A stretch of 64,000 nt of DNA from contig NZ_JACBZL010000001.1 in the NCBI RefSeq assembly GCF_013408445.1, forward strand, positions 1,302,001-1,366,000. Reading direction: 5' to 3'. The translations under genes were made by a program, and so were the position numbers. Positions 1-8,558 of this stretch are shown here, in pieces (the stretch's first letter is position 1; the number at the start of each line of letters is the position of its first letter). The notes under the pieces were generated by a model. It did no database searches. It saw only the letters and a list, made by a program, of their open reading frames with translations, and was not told where the DNA came from. The stretch is from Corynebacterium tuberculostearicum (GTDB lineage: Bacteria > Actinomycetota > Actinomycetes > Mycobacteriales > Mycobacteriaceae).

Positions 1-1085
1 ACTTCCACCAATTCGCGGTCCAGGCTTTTCACCACGCGATCGATCATGGAGGAGGACACCAAAGTCTTGCCCACACCGGCGCTCCCCCACTGCGGGCGGT
101 GGCTAAAGAGGTACTCGATAGCCACGGCAAGGTAGTGATTGGGGTTCATCAGGCCGGCATCGGGAGTGACAATGCCATGGCGGTCCGCATCGGCGTCGTT
201 GCCGGTGGCAAGGTCGAAGTTAGAGCGGGCGTCGATAAGCGAGGCCATAGCATCCGACGAAGAACAATCCATGCGGATCTTGCCGTCCGTATCTAAGGTC
301 ATAAAGCGGAAAGTGGAATCCACCTCCGGATTCACCACGGTCATGTTGAGCTCATAATGATCCGCGATGGCCTGCCAATAATCCACGGAAGCGCCACCCA
401 TGGGATCGGCACCGATGCGCAGGCCGGAATCTTTAATGGCCTGCATATCCACCACGTTCTTCAGGTCAGCCACGTAGTTGTGCACGTAGTCGTGCTTCAC
501 GCAGCGCTCGTCCAGCACGCCCGCGACAGACGTCCGCTTCACACCCTCCAGCCCAGCGCGCAGGTACTCGTTCGCGCGTCCTGCAATCCAATCCGTGGCC
601 TGCGCGTCGGCCGGTCCACCGGTAGGCGGGTTGTACTTAAAGCCGCCATCGCGGGGAGGATTATGGGACGGGGTAATCACGATGCCATCGGTGCCGGGGT
701 GAGTCAGGATAGCGTGGGAGACCGCTGGGGTCGGCGTGTAGCGGCCGCGATCATCGACGCGAACCTCCACCCTATTGGCCAGCAGCACCTCAAGGGCGGA
801 GACCATGGCAGGCTCGGACAGCGCGTGGGTATCTCGGCCGATGAAAATCGCCCCAGCAACGCCTTGTTCCGCGCGGTAATCCACAATGGCCTGGGTAATC
901 GCTAGGATATGAGCCTCATTAAAGGCGCAATCGAGCGCTGAGCCGCGGTGGCCGGAAGTACCGAAGGACACCTGCTGATCCGGGTCCTCCGCATCTGGGG
1001 TGCGGGTGTAGTAGGCGGTGACCAATTCTGCGATATCAATAAGATCCGTGGGCTGTGCCAGCGTGCCGGCGCGCTTGTGGGCCAT
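1..1085 (-). CDS. pgm: Phosphoglucomutase, C-terminus cut by window edge
   Basis: Interconverts glucose 1-phosphate and glucose 6-phosphate in the cytoplasm, linking glycogen, trehalose and cell-wall sugar nucleotides to glycolysis. About 361 residues are visible. The N-terminus ([20 protein letters not shown]) and [10 protein letters not shown] match the alpha-D-glucose-specific family of E. coli Pgm (about 546 aa). The phosphoserine loop [11 protein letters not shown] lies near residues 138-148 and the metal loop [10 protein letters not shown] near 310. The ATG at 1085 has GGAG-like bases upstream. The gene runs off the left edge, so the last third is not visible. It is divergent from the AGCS symporter gene. 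Confidence 0.95.
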   Translation of the reverse strand, partial: MAHKRAGTLAQPTDLIDIAELVTAYYTRTPDAEDPDQQVSFGTSGHRGSALDCAFNEAHILAITQAIVDYRAEQGVAGAIFIGRDTHALSEPAMVSALEVLLANRVEVRVDDRGRYTPTPAVSHAILTHPGTDGIVITPSHNPPRDGGFKYNPPTGGPADAQATDWIAGRANEYLRAGLEGVKRTSVAGVLDERCVKHDYVHNYVADLKNVVDMQAIKDSGLRIGADPMGGASVDYWQAIADHYELNMTVVNPEVDSTFRFMTLDTDGKIRMDCSSSDAMASLIDARSNFDLATGNDADADRHGIVTPDAGLMNPNHYLAVAIEYLFSHRPQWGSAGVGKTLVSSSMIDRVVKSLDRELVE

Positions 1086-1221
1086 GGCGTGCTCCTTGAA
1101 GGGTTGGGGTGGTATGCAATTCCAGCTTGCCCGCTCTCCCGTGGTTGCGCAGGACGAATATTCCCCCGGCTGGGGGTATAGGCAAATTTACTCCATTTCT
1201 ATAGTTCGCTAGATTTGCAGA

Positions 1222-2643
1222 ATGGACTCGCTTAATTCCATCCTCTCCGCCATCAGCACCGTGGTGTGGGGACCATTCATCCTCATTCCCCTCCTACTGG
1301 GCACCGGCTTATGGCTGACCATTCGTTTGGGAGGACTCCAATTCCGAGCGCTGGGCCGCGCGACGCGTCACGTCTTTGCCGCAGACTCTGACGATGAGTC
1401 CACCGAGGGTGATATTTCCAATTATCAGGCGCTGACCACCGCCCTTGCCGCCACCGTAGGCGTGGGAAATATCGTGGGCGTGGCCACCGCACTGTCCATT
1501 GGCGGCCCTGGCGCACTGGTATGGATTTGGATTACCGGCCTCGTGGGCATGGCGTCCAAGTACACCGAGGCCTACCTGGGCGTGCGTTTTCGCACCACGG
1601 ATTCCAAGGGCGAAATGTCCGGCGGGCCACAGCAATACCTGAAGCGTGGCATCCCCGGACCACTCGGATCGGTGCTCGCAGTATTCTTTGCCATCTTTGC
1701 AATTTGCGCCTCCTTTGGCATCGGCAACCTCGCCCAAGCCAATGCTGTGGCCACCAATATGGAATCAACCTTCGGTATCGCCCCGGCGGCCACTGGAGCG
1801 CTCCTCTTCGTCTTGGTGGGATCCGTGCTCCTCGGCGGAATCCAGGCCATCGGGCGCATTACCGCCGCCTTCGTCCCGTTGATGATCATCGTCTACGTCC
1901 TGGGCGGGCTCTATGTAATCTTCTCGCATGCCGCGGAGATCCCCGCCGCCTTTGCGATGATTTTCAGCGATGCCTTCACCGGCACCGCCGCGGGTGGCGG
2001 GTTCGTGGGCTCCACCATCATGATGGCCATCCAATACGGTGTTGCCCGCGGCATCTTCTCCAATGAATCCGGCATGGGTTCCGCCGCCATCGCCGCCGCG
2101 GCTGCCAAGACCCCGCACCCGGCGCGCCAGGGGTTGGTATCGATGACCCAGACCTTCATTGACACCATCATCGTGGTCACCATCACCGGCTTGGTCATTG
2201 TGGTGGGCGGTACCTGGGATATGGGCCGCGACGAGGCTGGAATCATGACGGCCGAGGCCTTTTCTCGCGTACTCCCAGGTGACTGGGGTGGCACCATCGT
2301 TTCGCTCTCCATTATCTTCTTCGCCTTTTCCACCATCATGGCCTGGGCGTATTACGGCGAGCGTTCCTTGGAGTCCCTTTGCGGCCGCAAGGCTTCTATC
2401 CCCTACCGCATGTTTTTCGCGTGCCTGCTCTTTGTCGGCTCCGTCTCGGAGCTCGAGCTCGCTTGGACCTTCTCCGACCTAGCTAATGGCCTCATCGCCA
2501 TCCCGAACCTCATTGGCCTGCTCCTGCTCTCCGGCCTCGTGGCCCGCGAAACCAAGGCCTACCTAGCCTTTGACCCCAAGCTCAATAAGCCAGTGGATGA
2601 GGTGCGCGCGTTCGTAAAGTCCCAGGGGATGGACTGGAAGTAA
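1222..2643 (+). CDS. AGCS-family sodium(proton):alanine/glycine symporter
   Basis: Integral membrane permease of 473 aa that probably imports alanine or glycine with sodium or protons. It has around ten hydrophobic segments. The family signature region is present: ATVGVGNIVGVATAL near residue 75, GGPQQYLKRG near 135, and a second conserved block around ARGIFSNESGMGSAAIAAAAA near 275, typical of AlsT/DagA/AgcS proteins. The ATG at 1222 is preceded by a possible -10 (TATAGT, 1200-1205) with a short leader and no obvious Shine-Dalgarno. crcB starts 11 bp after the stop, so the three genes may be co-transcribed. The substrate cannot be fixed from sequence. Confidence 0.9.
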   Translation: MDSLNSILSAISTVVWGPFILIPLLLGTGLWLTIRLGGLQFRALGRATRHVFAADSDDESTEGDISNYQALTTALAATVGVGNIVGVATALSIGGPGALVWIWITGLVGMASKYTEAYLGVRFRTTDSKGEMSGGPQQYLKRGIPGPLGSVLAVFFAIFAICASFGIGNLAQANAVATNMESTFGIAPAATGALLFVLVGSVLLGGIQAIGRITAAFVPLMIIVYVLGGLYVIFSHAAEIPAAFAMIFSDAFTGTAAGGGFVGSTIMMAIQYGVARGIFSNESGMGSAAIAAAAAKTPHPARQGLVSMTQTFIDTIIVVTITGLVIVVGGTWDMGRDEAGIMTAEAFSRVLPGDWGGTIVSLSIIFFAFSTIMAWAYYGERSLESLCGRKASIPYRMFFACLLFVGSVSELELAWTFSDLANGLIAIPNLIGLLLLSGLVARETKAYLAFDPKLNKPVDEVRAFVKSQGMDWK

Positions 2644-2653
2644 CATAGGCCGC

Positions 2654-2956
2654 ATGCCTCAGTTCCTCGTCGTGGGTGCTGGCGCTGCGCTCGGCGCGGT
2701 AGCCAGGTACCTCCTCTCCGCCGCGCTCGGCGGCGGCATGCTCCCGCTGCTCGTCATCAATATCCTCGGCAGTGCCCTCATGGGCTACTTCCGCCCCGGC
2801 CCCTTTTGGGGCACCGGCGTGCTCGGCGGTTTCACCAGCTTCGCCACCTTCGCTTTCCTGACCTCCGAGGCCCATTGGACCGTGGCCCTGGCCTATGTCC
2901 TTGCCACCATCATCGGCTGCGTGGGCGGCTACCTGGCAGGTGACAAGCTGCGATGA
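2654..2956 (+). CDS. crcB: Fluoride channel subunit CrcB/Fluc (first of pair)
   Basis: Small four-helix membrane protein (100 aa) of the Fluc family, which exports fluoride passively. Visible family marks are VINILGSALMG near residue 34 (conserved Asn) and GVLGGFTSFATFAF near residue 55, the GGFTTFSTF-type pore motif with the Phe residues. It is short for a CrcB (usually 110-130 aa), losing loop length between helices. Its TGA overlaps the next crcB by four bases (ATGA). Paired crcB genes usually make heterodimeric, dual-topology channels. Confidence 0.93.
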   Translation: MPQFLVVGAGAALGAVARYLLSAALGGGMLPLLVINILGSALMGYFRPGPFWGTGVLGGFTSFATFAFLTSEAHWTVALAYVLATIIGCVGGYLAGDKLR

Positions 2957-3312
2957 ATCTTCTCTGCGTCCTTCTCGGCGGCTTCATCGGCGGCAGCCTG
3001 CGCTATGGCTTTACCCGGCTTATCCCCGCCCCCTACTGCACCTTCGTGGCGAATATTTTGGGTTCCCTAGCCCTTGGCCTGGCCTATGGTTTCACCCAGC
3101 TTGCCGACGTCCCCCTTCTCCACCCCTTCCTCGCCCTCGGCCTCGCCGGTGGCCTATCTACCTGGTCCACATTGGCGAAGGAACTGGGCGAGATGACCAA
3201 ACGCAAGCAGTGGTGGCGACTGTGTAAGTACCTCTTCTGGACCATTGGCCTCGGCATCGTTCTAGCCTGGCGCGGCACCATCTGGGCGGCCCGCATTTAT
3301 CACGGCATATAA
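2953..3312 (+). CDS. crcB: Fluoride channel subunit CrcB/Fluc (second of pair)
   Basis: Second CrcB subunit (119 aa), translationally coupled to the first through the four-base overlap at 2953-2956. It keeps FVANILGSLALG near residue 32 and LAGGLSTWSTLAKE near residue 66, a more diverged form of the pore motif with Trp in place of one Phe. The C-terminus is basic (KRKQWWRLCKY) before a last helix. It probably forms an antiparallel dimer with the upstream product. A strong bidirectional hairpin follows at once. Confidence 0.92.
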   Translation: MNLLCVLLGGFIGGSLRYGFTRLIPAPYCTFVANILGSLALGLAYGFTQLADVPLLHPFLALGLAGGLSTWSTLAKELGEMTKRKQWWRLCKYLFWTIGLGIVLAWRGTIWAARIYHGI

Positions 3313-3316
3313 GCAA

Positions 3317-3352
3317 AATGGTCTCATTCTCCGCGCGAAGAATGAGACCATT
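3317..3352. terminator. Bidirectional hairpin between crcB and the ABC permease
   Basis: A perfect 14-bp stem (AATGGTCTCATTCT, 3317-3330, against 3339-3352) with an 8-base loop lies between the convergent crcB pair and the ABC transporter operon. There is no long T run on either side. Its position and stability suggest a shared terminator. Confidence 0.7.
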
Positions 3353-3362
3353 AGCTGTATAC

Positions 3363-5906
3363 CTAGTCTGCGATTGCCTCCAATGGCGGCGTCTTTGCCG
3401 CGCGGTTCGACGGCCAGACGGCCGCGATAATGCCGACGATGGCCGAGCCTACGAGCATAATGAGCACCATCGCCCACGGAATCTGCGCGGAATCCAATCC
3501 CTCATCACCGAGGATCTTGATAAAGGACCAGCCCAAGCCGAGACCAATGAGGATGCCCATCACCGCGCCAAAGAGCGCGATCTGCACGGACTCCAGGGTA
3601 ATCATCGTGCGGATCTGGCGGCGTTGCGTGCCCACGGCCCGCAACATACCGATCTCCTGGCGGCGCTCGATTACGCCCAAGGTCAAGGTATTGACAATGC
3701 CCAGCACCGCAATGATGACGGCAAGGGCGAGCAGACCATAAAGGATGGAAAGCATCTGGTCGATGAAGCCGGCCGCTTGGCCCGCATACTCCTCACCGGA
3801 ATTGACCTGAACCACGACCAAATCCTTGACCGAATCCTCTAGGTTGTGGCGCAGCTCTTCCTTGTCATAGCCTTCCTGGCCCAAGACGCCCACCATTTGG
3901 ACGGTAAAGGACTTCTCGGGAGCGACCTTTTCAGCCACGTCTTGCGAGAGCACCATATTCTGGACCACATCGGTGGGCTTAAAGGTACCGACCAGCTTGG
4001 CCTCGGCCTTCTTGTCCTTTTCCGCAGAAGTAACCTTGTAGGTCTCTCCTACCTTCCAGCCGTGTTCCTTGGCAAAGTCTTCGGTAGCAATGAAGCCCTT
4101 CTCCAAGTTGGCATCGCCCTCGACCATGTCGAGCGCAATCATCGACGACGGATCTCCATCCGCAGTCATCGTTTGTTGGAATTCTGGACCATAATCCATC
4201 GATGCCTGACCATCGACGGCTACCGGAGCCATACCGACGGTAATCACCTTATCGACGCCCTCGGCCTCCGCCGCGCGCTTACCCGTATCCTTCGGCGTCG
4301 GGAATTCACCGGAGCTAGGACCGGAAAGCAGGTAATCAGAAGTGATGTTCTGCTCCACGGTATCGGCCACAGAAGACTTCATAGTTGCGCCAAGCATGCC
4401 AATGGCGGTCACTAGGGCCACGCCCAAGGTCAGCGCAAATGCGGTGGCTGCCGTACGGCGCGGATTGCGACGCGAGTTGGTCGCCGCCAGTGAACCAATA
4501 GCGCCAAACGGTGCCCCGATTGCCTTGCCCACCGTCGGCACCAAAGGCAGCGACAAAGCAGGGCCGGCCAGGAAGAATCCCACGATGACGCCGAATGCGC
4601 CGAAGCCGACGAGGATGGCGCGAACGTTCGTCTCGGCGTCGGAAAGCACGCCTGCCAACGCCGCAACAATGCCCACCAGCAAGATAATGGCACCGAAAAT
4701 CGTGCGTACCTTCAGGGAGTTTCCGGAAGCAGATTCGGTAGTGCGCATTGCCTCCACCGGCTGCACCCGGCCCGCGCGCCGTGCCGGAGCCCACGCGGAT
4801 ACAACCGTCACGATAGTGCCCAAAATGATTGGAACTACGATGGCCGAAACGCTCAGGCCCAAGCCGCCATCGAGCGGCATTCCCTGCGCGCTCATTACTG
4901 CCTTAATGATTGCGACCAAACCCATACCGGCAACCACGCCGACAATGGACCCCAGAACACCAACAATGGCGGACTCCACCACCACCGAGTTTGTGATCTG
5001 GCGACGGGAAGCACCCAGCGCACGTAAGAGAGCGAACTCCTTGGTGCGCTGCGCGACAATCATCGAGAAAGTATTAGCAATGATGAAGGTGCCCACCAAC
5101 AGCGCAATCAGGCCGAAGGCGATGAGGAAGTAATTGATGAACTTCAAGGCAGAGGACATCATCTCCGAGGTCTCCTCAGCCAGGCGCTCACCCGACTCCG
5201 CTTCGACTTCATACTTCTCATTCAGGTGATCCACCAAGGCATTCGCATCCACTCCATCGGCTGCCGAGACCTTGAGCTGGCTCGGCTCACCGTAGCGCTC
5301 CAGGTAATCCTTTTCAGCCATGCTGAGAACGATGCTCTCGCCCTGGTCGACCGCAGGCTCCGAGATGCCAGAAACGGTAACCGTATCCTGCTCATCGGGG
5401 TGAACCACAGTCAGCTTCTGACCCACGGAAATGTCGTACTTGTCGGCCGCGGAAGAGTTGATGAGGACCTCTTCCTTACCGCTAGGCTCCTCGCCCTCCT
5501 TCAGCTCATCGGCGCCACCAACGACCTTGTCTTCCGGGTAGAACGGGACAACACTGGCCGTGCCGCCCTGGGTTTGATAGGCCTCCGAGTTCTCATCGGC
5601 CACGACAACGGTCTCCGAATCCGCGATATTGATGTTCTTGACATCCTTATCGTCAGCCAACTTCTGGCGCAGTTTGTCATCCAGTTTCGCGCCATTGTCG
5701 TCCTTTTGGCTCACCACTGCATCCACGCCGCGGAACTGATTGTCCACGGCGGAGTCAAACGTAGACTTTAGCGAATTGGTGAACATGAACGAGCCGGCGA
5801 TAAACGCGGTGCCCAAAACCACCGCGAGAATCGTCAGCCCAAGGCGCAATTTATGCGCCACAATATTACGCAGAGACACTCTGCGCATTGCGTTTCCGCG
5901 TGCCAT
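3363..5906 (-). CDS. ABC exporter permease, two FtsX domains (MacB-like)
   Basis: Large membrane subunit (847 aa) of a lipoprotein/peptide-type ABC exporter. The layout is duplicated: a transmembrane helix near 15-40, an extracellular MacB-like core, an FtsX three-helix domain near 255-390, a middle helix pair near 400-460, a second extracellular region, and a second FtsX domain near 725-845. Signatures such as RTKEFALLRALGASRRQI and RRQEIGMLRAVGTQRRQI are the cytoplasmic coupling helices of the two halves. It abuts the ATPase gene, with the ATG directly after the upstream stop, so the two are co-translated. No accessory fusion protein is adjacent. The substrate is unknown; efflux or envelope maintenance is likely. 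Confidence 0.88.
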   Translation of the reverse strand: MARGNAMRRVSLRNIVAHKLRLGLTILAVVLGTAFIAGSFMFTNSLKSTFDSAVDNQFRGVDAVVSQKDDNGAKLDDKLRQKLADDKDVKNINIADSETVVVADENSEAYQTQGGTASVVPFYPEDKVVGGADELKEGEEPSGKEEVLINSSAADKYDISVGQKLTVVHPDEQDTVTVSGISEPAVDQGESIVLSMAEKDYLERYGEPSQLKVSAADGVDANALVDHLNEKYEVEAESGERLAEETSEMMSSALKFINYFLIAFGLIALLVGTFIIANTFSMIVAQRTKEFALLRALGASRRQITNSVVVESAIVGVLGSIVGVVAGMGLVAIIKAVMSAQGMPLDGGLGLSVSAIVVPIILGTIVTVVSAWAPARRAGRVQPVEAMRTTESASGNSLKVRTIFGAIILLVGIVAALAGVLSDAETNVRAILVGFGAFGVIVGFFLAGPALSLPLVPTVGKAIGAPFGAIGSLAATNSRRNPRRTAATAFALTLGVALVTAIGMLGATMKSSVADTVEQNITSDYLLSGPSSGEFPTPKDTGKRAAEAEGVDKVITVGMAPVAVDGQASMDYGPEFQQTMTADGDPSSMIALDMVEGDANLEKGFIATEDFAKEHGWKVGETYKVTSAEKDKKAEAKLVGTFKPTDVVQNMVLSQDVAEKVAPEKSFTVQMVGVLGQEGYDKEELRHNLEDSVKDLVVVQVNSGEEYAGQAAGFIDQMLSILYGLLALAVIIAVLGIVNTLTLGVIERRQEIGMLRAVGTQRRQIRTMITLESVQIALFGAVMGILIGLGLGWSFIKILGDEGLDSAQIPWAMVLIMLVGSAIVGIIAAVWPSNRAAKTPPLEAIAD

Positions 5907-6635
5907 TTAGCCCTCAATCTCCGCCATTACCTGGTGAATGGCCTCCATCGTCGGATTGTGCAACTCATTCACAAGCTTGCCGTCAGCAAGGAAAACCACC
6001 CGGTCCGCATACGAGGCGGCCTTGGCATCGTGTGTCACGATGACCACTGTTTGGTCGTCCTTATCCACCGCGGTTCGCAAAATGTCGAGCACCTCGGCCG
6101 AAGAATTCGAATCCAGGTTGCCCGTTGGCTCATCGCCGAAGATGATTTCCGGCCGAGAAACCAATGCACGAGCACAGGCCACGCGCTGCTGCTGTCCACC
6201 AGACAATTCAGCTGGGCGGTGTTCCAGGCGCTCTGCTAGGCCGAGGCGGCTAGTGACCTCCTCAAACCACTGCTTATCGACGCCCTTACCCGCAATATCC
6301 GTAGGCAGCGTAATGTTTTCCGCCGCAGTCAGCGTGGGCACAAGGTTAAAGGACTGGAAAATAAAGCCCAGCCGGTCACGACGCAAGGCCGTAATGTTTT
6401 TGTCATTGAGCGCCGACATATCGGTATCACCGATAAATGCTGATCCGGAGGTCGCTGAATCGAGACCAGCCATGGTGTGCATCAGCGTCGACTTACCGGA
6501 ACCCGATGGGCCCATGATCGCCGTGAATTCGTTCTTGCCGAATTCAATGGATACATGATCAAGAGCGACGACAGCTGTGTCATCGCTTCCGTATTGCTTA
6601 AACAAGTCAACGGCGCGAGCCGCAGCATCATTCAT
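5907..6635 (-). CDS. ABC exporter ATP-binding protein (MacB/LolD-like)
   Basis: Nucleotide-binding subunit (242 aa) partnering the permease downstream. Walker A is GPSGSGKST near residue 42, the Q-loop is FIFQSFNLVPTLTAAEN, the ABC signature is [15 protein letters not shown] near residue 144, Walker B is IIFGDEPTGNLDS, and the switch His lies in VIVTHD. The QSFNLVP block is typical of the LolD/MacB subfamily. ATG at 6635 is preceded by AAGGAGAA. It is the first gene of a two-gene operon on the minus strand. Confidence 0.93.
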   Translation of the reverse strand: MNDAAARAVDLFKQYGSDDTAVVALDHVSIEFGKNEFTAIMGPSGSGKSTLMHTMAGLDSATSGSAFIGDTDMSALNDKNITALRRDRLGFIFQSFNLVPTLTAAENITLPTDIAGKGVDKQWFEEVTSRLGLAERLEHRPAELSGGQQQRVACARALVSRPEIIFGDEPTGNLDSNSSAEVLDILRTAVDKDDQTVVIVTHDAKAASYADRVVFLADGKLVNELHNPTMEAIHQVMAEIEG

Positions 6636-6681
6636 GAGACAAATTCTCCTTGTAAATGGGAAATTACCTATTTAAGTCTAG

Positions 6682-6966
6682 CGACCGTGGCCTCCGGCCA
6701 ACATCATCCCTGAGGAGGAAAACGGCACACTAAGGCATGGCGCGATCGTTCGCTCACCTGAGCTTGAAGTTACCCTCGTTTCCACCTCGACCGGGGTTCG
6801 GTATCCCAAGCTTTGGTGGAACCTAGTCTCGTTTCACCCTGATACTGTCAGGTTAAACTACACTGACCCGTCCAATTTGAACAAAGAAGATTTGTTTTAC
6901 ATCTTGATGATGCCTGAACACGGGGTCGTCGATACGCAAGTAATCATGGCTAGACAAATTCAATGA
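6682..6966 (+). pseudogene. Orphan coding fragment, unknown family
   Basis: An open frame of about 94 codons runs from after a TAG (6679-6681) to a TGA (6964-6966). It has no ATG, GTG or TTG start giving more than about 40 residues. Its composition looks protein-like (for example VSFHPDTVRLNYTDPSNLN, then EDLFYILMMPEHGVVDTQ). I read it as the 3' remnant of a gene whose 5' end was replaced by the ABC transporter promoter region. I do not recognise the family. It could also be non-coding. Confidence 0.4.
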
Positions 6967-7019
6967 GGCCTAAGTTCGCGCAAAGCCGATGGCACGCCTG
7001 CGGTGCTTCCTTCCCTTCA

Positions 7020-8270
7020 TCACCCAGAAACAGCATCTTCAGCCATATCTGCTGTACGCGGCGAACGCGCCGCAGGCAAGGACGATGCAGCAGCTGCGAC
7101 TACCAACGCAGCTGCCAAGGCAACCGCCGCAACACCAGGATGAGCAGAAAGTGCCGCGAAAAGAATCATTCCAAGCGGGGTACCTGCGGTAAAGACGAGC
7201 TGATCCTTTGTGGCGAACTGGTGCACCATACCATCATCTCCCAAAGACTGCCCGAGAGAATCCCACGCAATACCTGACGCTGTCATTAGCAAGGACGCGG
7301 CAGCACCAACTGCTGCGATGAGCACGAAGGCAGGGGTGAATGCCAAAGCCAGGATCTGTCCAGCCAGAAGTATCAACATTAACATTTGCAAGGTGCTAAA
7401 ACGCACCCGATCTAATGCCTTCAGAATTGTTGCGGCTGAGCCAAGCAGCGAGCCAATCGCAAGAGCAGTTGCCATAAACCCCCAGGACTTTTCGTCGAAG
7501 GTATTCATAATCCACGTAGGGCCTGCACTTCCCAGGAAGCCATTGACAACTGCCGCGACCAACCAAGTACCGAGTCCCACCCTTACCCAGCTAGGGAGCA
7601 TTGGAGTAGAAGGAGTTTTATTCTGAGTCGAAGACCCTGCGCTTTCTGGTTCTGATTCAGCAGATACGCCATTGGAGCTTTCAACTGCTGGTTCTCTACG
7701 CACTGAGAGAAACGGAAGAACAAAGAACATGGCCACTAGGAAAGTGGCGCCGTCGATAAGCAATACCGTGTTAAATCCCAAGGTGAGCACTGCCGCTGTA
7801 CCGATGAGGGGGCCAGCGATAAACAGCACATCACCGAGCATCGACAGGGATCCATTGACACGGGTGCGCTGCTCACCGGAAAACAGCTGGGACAAAAGGC
7901 TAAACCTTGCTGGCCCAAAGAATGATGAGGCACAACCGTACGCACCACTTGAGAACGCGAACGCAGCGATGGAATCGCCGCGAGTAACCACCCACGCTAC
8001 AAGTCCCCACTGCGCCAACATCCGAACGACATCGCTACCCAGCATCCAGGTCACTGGCCGGTGAGGGGGTGGCAGCTTTCGGACTACTAAAGAACTAACG
8101 AAGCGGCCCGCCCACAATGAGATAAGCACCACCGTCAAGCCGCGGCCCGACGAATCTACACGGTGTGCCTGAAGCGCAAAAGCGATGGGAATGAGGCCGT
8201 CACCCAACCCGGAAACGACAGCAGCTGCGAAGACGAGCGAAAACGTAGATTTAAAAGAAAGTCTATTCAT
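7020..8270 (-). CDS. MFS efflux transporter
   Basis: Polytopic membrane protein (416 aa) with about twelve hydrophobic segments and a hydrophilic central loop near residues 190-225 rich in Ser/Glu. The N-terminal half has an MFS-like SLWAGRFVSSLVVRKLPPP loop, and the overall look is that of EntS/macrolide-type exporters. Its ATG overlaps the stop of a 45-codon upstream frame by one base (TGATG), so it appears translationally coupled. It has only a weak ribosome-binding site of its own. It may export an antibiotic or small metabolite; the substrate is not readable. The C-terminus (AARSPRTADMAEDAVSG) ends in a spacer before the orphan fragment. Confidence 0.85.
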   Translation of the reverse strand: MNRLSFKSTFSLVFAAAVVSGLGDGLIPIAFALQAHRVDSSGRGLTVVLISLWAGRFVSSLVVRKLPPPHRPVTWMLGSDVVRMLAQWGLVAWVVTRGDSIAAFAFSSGAYGCASSFFGPARFSLLSQLFSGEQRTRVNGSLSMLGDVLFIAGPLIGTAAVLTLGFNTVLLIDGATFLVAMFFVLPFLSVRREPAVESSNGVSAESEPESAGSSTQNKTPSTPMLPSWVRVGLGTWLVAAVVNGFLGSAGPTWIMNTFDEKSWGFMATALAIGSLLGSAATILKALDRVRFSTLQMLMLILLAGQILALAFTPAFVLIAAVGAAASLLMTASGIAWDSLGQSLGDDGMVHQFATKDQLVFTAGTPLGMILFAALSAHPGVAAVALAAALVVAAAASSLPAARSPRTADMAEDAVSG

Positions 8271-8407
8271 CAGAGCAACTCTGTATCATCCATAACCGGT
8301 GTAAATAAAAGGGCCCGACCCCGGAAAGTGGACACGTCGGGGGTCGGGCCCGTACTACTCAAGGCTCGATTACAGGCAATCGAGACAGCAATTCGAAGCG
8401 TCTCCAT
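8270..8407 (-). CDS. Upstream small ORF 2 coupled to the MFS gene (45 aa)
   Basis: ATG at 8407 follows a strong GAGGAG site with 8-nt spacing. The frame runs 45 codons (beginning METLRIAVSIACNRALSS) and its TGA shares one base with the MFS ATG. Codons about 20-33 are made of an IS-A end remnant (8311-8351), so the peptide itself is unlikely to be conserved. I infer a leader ORF that delivers ribosomes to the MFS start, or the remains of a small gene. There is no homology I recognise. Confidence 0.5.
   Translation of the reverse strand: METLRIAVSIACNRALSSTGPTPDVSTFRGRALLFTPVMDDTELL
8311..8351 (-). terminator. IS-A end remnant forming an intrinsic-terminator hairpin
   Basis: GGGCCCGACCCC (8311-8322) pairs perfectly with GGGGTCGGGCCC (8340-8351) around a 17-nt loop. 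On the minus strand the stem is followed by CTTTTATTT. Bases 8311-8343 match the left end of IS-A (9232 onward) with only a few changes, and those changes extend the stem. It lies inside upstream ORF 2, about 40 bp before the MFS start. Confidence 0.65.
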
Positions 8408-8424
8408 TAACGATTCTCCTCAAA

Positions 8425-8459
8425 ATAGACGAGGTGGGGAGTCGACCCACCTCGTCTAT
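8425..8459 (-). terminator. Attenuator-like hairpin between the two upstream ORFs
   Basis: A perfect 14-bp stem (ATAGACGAGGTGGG, 8425-8438, with 8446-8459) has a 7-nt loop, followed on the minus strand by TTTT and then the GAGGAG of upstream ORF 2. It begins 12 bp after the stop of upstream ORF 1. This geometry resembles ribosome-controlled attenuators ahead of drug-resistance genes. Confidence 0.6.
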
Positions 8460-8471
8460 CAAATACTCGGG

Positions 8472-8558
8472 TTAGTGGCCGACGTCCTGGCGAGGACTGA
8501 ATGCACCCTCTACATCCTCAACCTCGACATCGAAATCCAATTTTCGAGACTCTTTCAA
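8472..8558 (-). CDS. Upstream small ORF 1, acidic leader-like peptide (28 aa)
   Basis: TTG at 8558 lies 5 nt after AAAGGGG. The frame encodes 28 residues with a very acidic middle (KLDFDVEVEDVEGAF) and ends PRQDVGH. An in-frame TGA lies just upstream, so no longer form exists. It sits ahead of a hairpin, a second small ORF and an MFS exporter. It could be a regulatory leader peptide, or a RiPP-like leader that has lost its core; acidic FD-x-E runs occur in some lanthipeptide and thiopeptide leaders. There are no Cys, Ser-rich or Thr-rich core residues and no modification enzyme nearby. Confidence 0.4.
   Translation of the reverse strand: MKESRKLDFDVEVEDVEGAFSPRQDVGH

Noticed and set aside
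1086..1221. Possible glycine riboswitch upstream of the AGCS symporter
   Set aside because: The region is too short and lacks the conserved aptamer blocks.
6773..6786. GTTACCCTCGTTT inside the orphan fragment matches the IS-B left end
   Set aside because: Only 13 bases match, the next bases differ, and there is no partner end. Chance or a very old relic.
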